From: Anaerolineae bacterium
Lineage (GTDB): Bacteria; Chloroflexota; Anaerolineae; 4572-78; NAK82
DNA: 20,982 nucleotides
Direction of reading: 5' to 3'
Assembly: GCA_025062175.1 (NCBI GenBank)
Contig: JANXAX010000006.1
Span: 1 to 20,982 of the forward strand
Shown: positions 15,301 to 20,982 of the stretch, in pieces
How the letters are laid out: each line of letters opens with the position of its first letter
Numbering within the stretch: position 1 is the first letter of the stretch
Notes under the pieces: model-generated
The model's database searches: none
The model's input: the letters and a program-made list of their open reading frames with translations, nothing else
What the model was told of the DNA's origin: nothing
Position numbers and translations under genes: made by a program

Positions 15301-16416
15301 TTAGGAAGGATGGATCAAACTTGCACGCACCGCATCACACACCTGGTCGATCTGTGCCTCGGTAAGCGTTAGACCACTGGGCAGATATAGTCCCTGGCGG
15401 GCGAGACGCTCGGCGACCGGATAACGTTCGCCACGAAACAGGCCCAATTTATGGAAGACAGGCTGTTCATGCATGCCTAGGAAAAAGGGGCGTGTCTCAA
15501 CCCCACGGGCGTGCAACCGCCGTGCCAATTCGGCGGCGTCGATGCCAACGCGCTCGTCCAACACAATACCATACACCCAGTATACATTGCGTGCCCAAGG
15601 TTCTTCCACGGGGAGTTCAAGGCCAGGCAATTCCTTCAGCCGCTCTGTATAGGCTGCGGCGATGACACGTTTGCGTGCCACAATGTCCTCGAAGCGGCGC
15701 AGTTGCGACACCCCCAATGCAGCTTGCATATTGGTCAAACGGAAGTTGTAACCCATATCCTCGTGTAGAAAGCGTCTTGCACGTTGGAAACACAGATTGC
15801 GCAAGGCACGCGCCCGTTCGGCCCACTCATCTCTTTGGGTCAACACCATGCCCCCCTCACCCGTGGTGATCAGCTTATTGGCATAAAAGCTGAAGGTGCT
15901 GATATCCCCCAACCCACCACACTTGCGTCCGCGATATTCCGCACCATGAGCTTCGGCGGCATCTTCGATGATAACCAGATCATGCTGGGCTGCCAGCGCG
16001 CGCAGCGGGTCCATATCGGCCGGATGTCCGTAGATGTGCACGACCATAATAGCACGCGTGCGCGGTGTAATCTTATCGGCAACCTGTTGTACATCCATCT
16101 GCCAGGTGCGTGCATCGCTGTCCACTAACACGGGTGTCCCACCGGCACGCAGGACCGCCTGAGCGCATGAAATGATCGTAAAGGTGGGCATAATCACTTC
16201 ATCGCCGGGGCGCAGGTCGAGCAACCGCACAGCAATTTCCAGCGCAGCTGTGCCACTGCTCACCGCGATGCCGTGGCGCATACCACAGTAGGCAGCCCAA
16301 CCGTTCTCAAACGCCTCCAAATAGCGGCCGGATGAGGAGACCCAACCGCTGCGCACGCAATCTAACACGCACGCAGCATCTTCTTCGGTCAAGAGAGGCT
16401 CGCAAACGGGGATCAT
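15301..16416 (-). CDS. DegT/DnrJ/EryC1/StrS-family PLP sugar aminotransferase, perosamine-synthase-like
   Basis: A 371-residue PLP enzyme of normal family length that aminates a nucleotide-linked keto-sugar. It has SSGTAALE at 53-60 (PLP phosphate binding), VVHIYGHPADMD at 125-136, IIEDAAEAHG with Asp152 contacting the pyridine nitrogen, and STFSFYANKLITTGEGG with the Schiff-base Lys181. It also has GYNFRLTNMQAALG near 220-235. The opening IPVCEPLLTEED and the WQMDVQQVADKITPRT stretch are very like GDP-perosamine (4-keto-6-deoxymannose 4-) aminotransferases as I remember them. A related 3- or 4-aminosugar synthase is possible. No dehydratase making the keto-sugar lies in the window. It starts 4 bases after the cupin stop and ends 23 bases before the methyltransferase, so the three are almost certainly co-transcribed. 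Confidence 0.92.
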   Translation of the reverse strand: MIPVCEPLLTEEDAACVLDCVRSGWVSSSGRYLEAFENGWAAYCGMRHGIAVSSGTAALEIAVRLLDLRPGDEVIMPTFTIISCAQAVLRAGGTPVLVDSDARTWQMDVQQVADKITPRTRAIMVVHIYGHPADMDPLRALAAQHDLVIIEDAAEAHGAEYRGRKCGGLGDISTFSFYANKLITTGEGGMVLTQRDEWAERARALRNLCFQRARRFLHEDMGYNFRLTNMQAALGVSQLRRFEDIVARKRVIAAAYTERLKELPGLELPVEEPWARNVYWVYGIVLDERVGIDAAELARRLHARGVETRPFFLGMHEQPVFHKLGLFRGERYPVAERLARQGLYLPSGLTLTEAQIDQVCDAVRASLIHPS

Positions 16417-16420
16417 TTCA

Positions 16421-16843
16421 TCAAAAGGTTTCTTTTTCTACCAGACCGGTGTAGGGGCCCTGTTTGATCTCGAGCAAAATTGTATCCTCTAGACAGCGGA
16501 ATCCATGACCCCCCGCGACCAACAAAATGAGATCGCCTTCCTCAAGGATCCAGGTGCCTAGCGGCGTCTTATCCAGCGCAAACAGCTCCGCTTCCACGCG
16601 CCCCTTGCGCACAATCAGGGCTTCGGATGTCCCTACGAGATGGCGTTGAAGGGGCAAATGCATATGCCGACGTATAACCCCACCGCGCGGATAAACGATA
16701 AAGCCAGCTTGTTGGTAGTAGCTATCAGGGGTGACAAAGGTGGTCTTATCGGGCAGATAGTCGCGCCGGATAATAGTGGCAATGTGTTGATCATGCCACA
16801 TAATGTGTTCGATGGGGGTATTATGCGCCTGTTCCGTTTCCAT
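16421..16843 (-). CDS. Cupin-fold protein heading the aminosugar cluster
   Basis: A 140-residue single-domain cupin. VYPRGGVIRRHMHLPLQRHL (50-69) carries cupin motif 1 with His60, His62 and His68. TSEALIVRKGRVEAELF holds the conserved-type Glu74 and central strands. WILEEGDLILLVAGGHGF (98-115) is motif 2 with Gly103 and His113. These residues could bind a metal. Small cupins of this kind commonly sit beside sugar aminotransferases and may act as sugar isomerase/epimerase-like enzymes or ligand sensors; the exact job is unknown. ATG 16843 was chosen because AAGGAAGGG lies 8 bases upstream. A GTG 11 codons earlier would place that site inside the gene. It is the first gene of the minus-strand cluster. 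Confidence 0.82.
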   Translation of the reverse strand: METEQAHNTPIEHIMWHDQHIATIIRRDYLPDKTTFVTPDSYYQQAGFIVYPRGGVIRRHMHLPLQRHLVGTSEALIVRKGRVEAELFALDKTPLGTWILEEGDLILLVAGGHGFRCLEDTILLEIKQGPYTGLVEKETF

Positions 16844-16851
16844 AAGGACCG

Positions 16852-16860
16852 CCCTTCCTT
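16852..16860 (-). promoter_or_regulatory. Ribosome binding site setting the cupin start
   Basis: On the minus strand AAGGAAGGG lies 8 bases before ATG 16843. This supports the shorter reading of the cupin gene over the upstream in-frame GTG. Confidence 0.6.
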
Positions 16861-16888
16861 GAGGAATAGGCACCACGATAATAGCGCT

Positions 16889-16917
16889 ATGGTAGCATAA
16901 GCATATCGCATATGCAA
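16889..16917 (-). promoter_or_regulatory. Weak predicted promoter of the cupin/aminosugar cluster
   Basis: Reading the minus strand, TTGCAT (16917-16912) and TACCAT (16894-16889) are separated by 17 bases. They match the sigma70 consensus only partly (TTG, and TA..AT), but spacing and place are right, about 45 bases before the cupin ATG. It sits between the old insertion element and the cluster. Confidence 0.35.
16901..16915. promoter_or_regulatory. Perfect 6+3+6 inverted repeat, candidate operator
   Basis: GCATAT-CGC-ATATGC is a perfect two-fold symmetric site. It lies between the predicted -35 and -10 of the aminosugar cluster, where a bound dimeric repressor would block polymerase. No regulator gene is present in the window and no second copy was noticed. 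Confidence 0.35.
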
Positions 16918-16936
16918 TCCGTCGAGGTGCGCGCTG

Positions 16937-16955
16937 TAGAGCTTTTTTCAGTTTT
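16937..16955 (+). repeat. Left terminal inverted repeat of the IS remnant
   Basis: TAGAGC, a six-T run and CAGTTTT match the complement of the right end with one substitution in the core, one at the tip and two extra T. Confidence 0.55.
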
Positions 16956-17035
16956 TCTCATAAGAAGTGCCATAGGAGCAATCTAAAGAGCGAAAAAGGG
17001 CAGAAGCAATGCACTCGTCACAGAACGCGTGAATT

Positions 17036-18129
17036 TTGCTGGATTATCTGCGCACCGTGCCCGACCCGCGTCATTGCCAGGTACGGCACTATCCCCTGAC
17101 AGGATTGCTGGCGGTGCTGATCCTGGCTGCCTTGTACAGGGAAAGCCACCTGCACGGGATGGGGCGGTGAACGCAGGCACATCAGCCCTGTTGCGCGAAC
17201 CGTCGGACTTCCGGGCGACGGGGCGCGTGCCAGGGCCGACGACAATGTGGAAATTGTCGCGATGGCCGGATACGAGCGTGCTGCCGTAAGCAGTGAACGC
17301 CTGGACACAGAGCTGGGAGGGTGACAATACTCAGTTTGGATGCGCAATGTCCGCGTGAGAGCAAGCGCGACGAACTGCCGGCAGTGCAGGTGCTGGTGGT
17401 GACAGCGCAGCCGTTGGAGGTGGTGCTACAGCAACGAGGCGTGGCAGGAGACATACCGGAGGCAACGCTGGCGCTGTCGGAGGAGACACTCTTGGAAGGC
17501 CGAGGAGTGCGTGTGGATGCAAGGCTCTTGCAACGCCGCCTGGTGGAAGGGATGGTCAAAAAGGGGCGGGGACATCGGCTGGGTGAAGGGCAACCACAGG
17601 GGCGTGTATCCGGCGGTGCGGGCGTGGGTGGTGGCGCACACGGCGCGTGCGCCGGATGGGGTGCAGGGAGACAAAGCGCACGGGCGGGAGGAGCGCCGTG
17701 CCGTGTGGAGGTGGCGAGCCCGGAATTGGGCGCATATCTGGCGCAGGAGTAGGGCTGCCGGGGGTGTGCTGGAGCGGGCGGGTGTGGCGCTCGCGGCGGA
17801 TGGGACAGCCGGAGTGGCAAGGCGTGGAGGAAGCGTGTTGGATCGCGGGGGGTCAGCTGCCGGAGTGTGGTGCACCGCAGGCGTTGGCCTGGCTGCGCGG
17901 TCACGGGGAGGGGGAGAACCGCGTCTGCTAGGTGCGCGATGGGACGTATGGCGAGGACCGCAATCACGCGCGCGTGACCGGTCTGGCGCCGAGCGGCCTG
18001 CGCAACATCGCGCTCACTCTCATCCGGCATCTGGGCTTTCGCTTCATTTCGGATGGCTGGCGGGTGCTGGCGGCGCGTCCGGGTCGGGGGTTAAGCCTGT
18101 TGCTCCAGCCGCTGGCAGAGCCACCCTGA
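17036..18129 (+). pseudogene. ISAs1-family transposase, frameshifted and interrupted
   Basis: Pieces of one transposase occur in correct order but in different frames. The N-terminal LLDYLRTVPDPRH and PLTGLLAVLILAALY (17036-17167) end at TGA. VPGPTTMWKLSRWPD follows in another frame (about 17227-17271). LPAVQVLVVTAQPLEVVLQQ, TLALSEETLLEGRGV and VDARLLQRR lie at about 17375-17540 and include a catalytic-Asp region. DIGWVKGNHRGVYPAVRAWV (from about 17570) and AHGREERRAVW are in a third frame. ACWIAGGQLPECGAPQALAW, GENRV (the usual ENR region of the last acidic residue), an in-frame TAG at 17929-17931, then TYGEDRNHARVTGL and LRNIALTLIRHLGFRF run to TGA at 18127. At least three frameshifts and two stops mean it cannot be functional. 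Confidence 0.8.
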
Positions 18130-18145
18130 AAACTGAAAAGCCCTG
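18129..18145 (+). repeat. Right terminal inverted repeat of the IS remnant
   Basis: AAAACTGAAAAGCCCTG, directly after the transposase stop, is the inverted partner of the left end. Confidence 0.55.
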
Positions 18146-18209
18146 CATCGCCATATGTTTGCGCCGGCACTTGGGTGTAATGGATGACTTTGGCAGTTGG
18201 CGCTTGCAT

Positions 18210-18728
18210 TTAGCTCCTCCAGTGGTTATAGTGCACCCGCTCGGGCCGGTAGCGTTCCGGTTGCGCAGGCTGTTCAGCCGGATAGCCAATGACCACCAAG
18301 GCCATGGGGATGACATGGGCAGGCATGTTGCCAATCAGACGTCGCATGCCCTCCACGCGGTCGGCGTTGGGATAAATGCCCAGCCAAACTGCACCCAATC
18401 CCAGGCCATGCGCGGCCAACAAAATGTTCTGGGTGGCAGCCGAGCAATTTTCTACCCAGTAGGCAGTGCGCGGCTCTAATTGCTCGTCGCCGCACACCAG
18501 GATGGCGAGCGGCGCTTCGCGGATCATGGCAGCATAAGGATGGAAAGTGGGCACGGCGTCCAGCAGCTGGCGGTCGGTGATAACGACGAAATGCCACGAT
18601 TGGCTGTTGCGTGCCGAAGGGGCGTACATTGCTGCCTTGAGCAGCTGCTCGACCATCTCGGCAGGCACAGGTCGATTCTCAAAGCGGCGGATACTGCGCC
18701 GGGTGAAAATCGCCTCTAAGACATCCAT
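18210..18728 (-). CDS. Nitroreductase-family flavoprotein
   Basis: A 172-residue FMN-dependent oxidoreductase-fold protein of the compact nitroreductase type. RRSIRRFENRPV (10-21) is the FMN phosphate-binding Arg/Ser motif. APSARNSQSWHFVVI (36-50) is the second flavin-binding stretch. NCSAATQNILLAAHGLGLGAVWLGIYP (94-120) is the dimer and flavin helix with its GxxxxWLG turn. VIPMALVVIGYPAE (139-152) is the closing strand. Such enzymes are homodimers that reduce quinones, nitro-compounds or specialised metabolites with NAD(P)H; the physiological substrate is unknown. ATG 18728 is chosen (AGAGG about 11 bases upstream). A TTG ten codons earlier only adds a non-conserved stretch. It starts 41 bases after the carB stop on the same strand and may be co-transcribed. 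Confidence 0.88.
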   Translation of the reverse strand: MDVLEAIFTRRSIRRFENRPVPAEMVEQLLKAAMYAPSARNSQSWHFVVITDRQLLDAVPTFHPYAAMIREAPLAILVCGDEQLEPRTAYWVENCSAATQNILLAAHGLGLGAVWLGIYPNADRVEGMRRLIGNMPAHVIPMALVVIGYPAEQPAQPERYRPERVHYNHWRS

Positions 18729-18769
18729 CGTACAGTTGACCTCTAACTGCCTGAGCAAATCGACACGAC

Positions 18770-20982
18770 CTAACGCACCGCCTCTCCTGCTAACCGCATC
18801 GCGGCGTAGTGTGCCTGCAGACTGCGTACTCGGAGTGGTTTCTCTCGCAGCGCACGAATGCCTTGCACCGTAGCAGCGGCCGCGCTCAAGGTCGTGACAA
18901 TCGGGATGCCCATCATATGTGCGGCACCCCGAATAAGACTGCCGTCATAGTGTGCTTGGCCACCACGCGGTGTGTTGATGATCAGATCGATCTGTCCCGC
19001 CCGGATGGCATCCAGGATGTGAGGTGAACCCTGGCTCACCTTGTTGATCACCGTCACCGGCAATCCCACGGCTTGCAACCATTGTGCGGTGCCAGCTGTG
19101 GCCATGATTTTAAAGCCCAGCTGATGCAGATCGCGCGCGATCTTGATCACGGCGCCTTTGTCGAATTGATTGACCGAGATCAACACGGTGCCCTCGGTCG
19201 GCAGGGGTACACCGGCCGCCATCTGTGCCTTGGCAAACGCGTGGCCAAAACGTGCGGCATGGCCCATCACCTCGCCTGTCGAGCGCATTTCAGGTCCTAA
19301 CCGCGCATCCACGCCAGGGAATTTCTGGAAGGGCAACACTGCCTCCTTGACGAAAAAGCCATCCACGCGGGGTTCGTGTAGGAAGCCGATTTCGGCAAGA
19401 GTCTTGCCCGCCGCGATCTGGGCGGCATAGCGGGCCAGCGGGTGTCCAGTCGCCTTGCTCACAAAGGGCACCGTGCGGCTTGCACGCGGATTGACCTCTA
19501 ACACGTAGACAATTTCATCCTTGATCGCATATTGGACGTTGAACAGGCCTTTCACCTGGAGCGCCTTGCCGATGCGATGGGTATACTCGCGGATGATCTC
19601 GATGTGGTACATACTGATCTTGTAAGGGGGCAAGACGCACGCCGAATCACCGCTATGGACCCCGGCTTCTTCAATATGTTGCATGATCCCTCCGATGGTG
19701 ACATGCTGGCCATCACATAAGGCATCCACGTCCACTTCGAATGCATCGTCCAGAAAGCGATCGATCAAAACGGGGTGTTCGTCCCAGACGATATGCTTGT
19801 CCAGCCAGCTGAGCAAGGTCTCATCGTCGAAGACCAGCGCCATACCACGCCCGCCCAGGACATAGCTGGGGCGCACAAGCACCGGGTAGCCAATTTGATG
19901 GGCCACGCGCAAGGCCTCTTCGCGGCTCAACGCAGTGCCTCCCTCGGGTTGTGGGATGTCCAGGGAGCGGATGAATGCGCTGAAACGCTCACGGTCTTCG
20001 GCCAGGTCGATGGTCTCCACCGAGGTGCCCCATATAGGGGCGCCGGCGTCATGCAAGGCCCGGGCGATGTTAAGCGGCGTCTGTCCGCCAAACTGCACCA
20101 ACACCCCTGCCGGTTTTTCTGCATCAATGATATTCAGCACATCCTCGGCAGTGAGGGGCTCGAAATAGAGGCGATCCGCAGTATCGTAGTCCGTGGAGAC
20201 AGTCTCGGGATTGCAGTTGACCATAATGGTCTCGTAGCCCATTTCGCGCAGGGCAAAGCACGCATGCACGCAACAGTAGTCAAACTCAATTCCTTGCCCG
20301 ATGCGATTCGGACCACCACCCAGAATGATCACCTTAGAACGATTGGTAGGCTGGGCTTCGTCATCCTCTTCATAGGTGGAGTAGAGATAGGGGGTGTAGG
20401 CTTCGAACTCAGCAGCACACGTATCCACGCGGTAATAGACTGGGGTCACGCCGAGCGCCTTGCGGCGGGCGCGCACGGCAGCCTCACTTACCCCTAATAG
20501 GTTGGCCAGGTGGGCATCGCTGAAGCCATAGCGTTTGAGTTGGCGCCATTCCGCGGCGGTGAGCGCTTCCAGGCGGGGTTTGCGCTCCTCGAGATCGCGC
20601 TGCAGCCGGATGATCTCAGCTGCCTGGCGCACAAACCAGAGATCGAAACGCGTGGTAGCCGCTACCTCTTCCGGAGAAGCTCCGCTGCGCAAGGCGGTTG
20701 CCATATGAAATAGACGTCGGGCGGTGGGCACGCGCAATGACTCAAGCGGCACTTCTGGATGGTTGCTTGCGCCAAAGCCGGCGATGCCGATGTCCAGCGC
20801 ACGAATGGCCTTCTGCAATGCCTCGGGAAAAGTGCGCCCGATGGCCATCACCTCACCCACCGCCTTCATTTGAGGGCCGAGCACGTCGTCCACACCGGAA
20901 AATTTGCGGAAGTCCCAGCGCGGGATTTTGACGACAACGTAGTCCAACGAAGGCTCGAAGCTGGCCGGTGTGACGCGCGTGA
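18770..20982 (-). CDS. carB: Carbamoyl-phosphate synthase large subunit, N-terminal end outside window
   Basis: CarB makes carbamoyl phosphate from bicarbonate, ammonia from CarA-bound glutamine and two ATP, for arginine and pyrimidine synthesis. About 737 residues are present, open to the window edge (TPASFEPSLDYVVVKIPRW...). They correspond to roughly the last two-thirds of a protein of about 1070 residues. Seen in order: the end of the first ATP-grasp half (MKAVGEVMAIGRTFPEALQKA), the oligomerisation domain, and the second half start (ILGGGPNRIGQGIEFDYCC). The second ATP-grasp has GYPVLVRPSYVLGGRGM and FEVDVDALCDG, then VLEVNPRASRTVPFVSKATG. The C-terminal MGS-like allosteric domain has GTVLISVNQFDKG and DLIINTPRGG, with a conserved-looking ligand loop. 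Nothing is broken in the visible part. The neighbouring aminosugar genes are unrelated to it. Confidence 0.96.
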   Translation of the reverse strand, partial: TRVTPASFEPSLDYVVVKIPRWDFRKFSGVDDVLGPQMKAVGEVMAIGRTFPEALQKAIRALDIGIAGFGASNHPEVPLESLRVPTARRLFHMATALRSGASPEEVAATTRFDLWFVRQAAEIIRLQRDLEERKPRLEALTAAEWRQLKRYGFSDAHLANLLGVSEAAVRARRKALGVTPVYYRVDTCAAEFEAYTPYLYSTYEEDDEAQPTNRSKVIILGGGPNRIGQGIEFDYCCVHACFALREMGYETIMVNCNPETVSTDYDTADRLYFEPLTAEDVLNIIDAEKPAGVLVQFGGQTPLNIARALHDAGAPIWGTSVETIDLAEDRERFSAFIRSLDIPQPEGGTALSREEALRVAHQIGYPVLVRPSYVLGGRGMALVFDDETLLSWLDKHIVWDEHPVLIDRFLDDAFEVDVDALCDGQHVTIGGIMQHIEEAGVHSGDSACVLPPYKISMYHIEIIREYTHRIGKALQVKGLFNVQYAIKDEIVYVLEVNPRASRTVPFVSKATGHPLARYAAQIAAGKTLAEIGFLHEPRVDGFFVKEAVLPFQKFPGVDARLGPEMRSTGEVMGHAARFGHAFAKAQMAAGVPLPTEGTVLISVNQFDKGAVIKIARDLHQLGFKIMATAGTAQWLQAVGLPVTVINKVSQGSPHILDAIRAGQIDLIINTPRGGQAHYDGSLIRGAAHMMGIPIVTTLSAAAATVQGIRALREKPLRVRSLQAHYAAMRLAGEAVR

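Larger units (their letters stand above)
16937..18145 (+). mobile_element. Degraded ISAs1-like insertion sequence
   Basis: About 1.2 kb bounded by imperfect terminal inverted repeats and filled by a broken transposase of the DDE/ISAs1 type. This is the right size for the family. The left end reads AGAGCTTTTTTCAGTTTT. The right end, reverse-complemented, reads AGGGCTTTTCAGTTTT: the same apart from one substitution and a two-base length difference in the T run. No matching target-site duplication is visible directly outside the ends, as expected for an old insertion or if the ends are placed slightly wrong. It lies between the nitroreductase gene and the cupin promoter. Confidence 0.72.

Noticed and set aside
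17511..18479. 322-residue plus-strand open frame running from the IS into the nitroreductase region
   Set aside because: Its first part is one frame of the broken transposase and its last part is antisense to the nitroreductase, so it is a chance join.
19775..20497. 240-residue open frame on the plus strand
   Set aside because: It is antisense to the second half of carB, whose ATP-grasp motifs are clear; no motif or ribosome site supports the plus-strand reading.

Overview
The window looks like chromosomal DNA from a Chloroflexota bacterium, most likely Anaerolineae-like. This is an inference from gene style, since no rRNA or other marker gene is present. Signs include Thr/Pro-rich TPTPTATP linkers in a large exported protein, GT39-type membrane glycosyltransferases with an appended C-terminal beta-rich module, a GerW/YtfJ-family protein, a decayed ISAs1-like transposase, a moderately high GC content and frequent GTG/TTG starts. 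I see no tRNA, rRNA, CRISPR array, phage gene or replication origin.

Positions 1-13235 read on the plus strand. First come the 3' end of transaldolase, an SGNH hydrolase of the MsAcT acyltransferase/esterase type, a DHH/DHHA1 phosphoesterase of the NrnA type and an AGE/cellobiose 2-epimerase-family enzyme. These look like sugar-phosphate, nucleotide-turnover and disaccharide functions. A first large membrane glycosyltransferase follows, then about 680 bases without an intact gene. That gap holds what may be a decayed copy of the glycosyltransferase's C-terminal module and, at its right end, a good sigma70-like promoter. The promoter faces an envelope block: a membrane-anchored S49 (SppA-like) protease, an 820-residue exported protein translationally coupled to it by an ATGA overlap, two tandem GerW-related proteins (one a minimal membrane-anchored version without the glycine-rich insert) and a second large glycosyltransferase. 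These genes share a strand and sit close together, so they may be one transcription unit acting at the cell surface.

Positions 13208-20982 read on the minus strand. A four-gene cluster runs leftward from 16843: cupin, DegT/DnrJ/EryC1/StrS sugar aminotransferase (perosamine-synthase-like), SAM methyltransferase and a lysylphosphatidylglycerol-synthase-type transmembrane protein. It looks like a small module for making or attaching a modified amino-sugar. Its last gene overlaps the last plus-strand gene tail to tail by 28 bases. A weak promoter with a perfect inverted repeat in its spacer lies upstream of the cupin gene. Immediately beyond is a roughly 1.2-kb degraded insertion sequence with recognisable, imperfect terminal inverted repeats. 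Farther right are a nitroreductase-family flavoprotein and most of carB, which runs off the right edge.

No single cassette here is clearly a new defence or biosynthetic system. The items most worth a second look are the GerW/mini-GerW pair embedded in the protease/exported-protein/glycosyltransferase block, the unusual start of the second glycosyltransferase, the shared C-terminal module of the two glycosyltransferases, and the compact aminosugar cluster with its palindrome-containing promoter.
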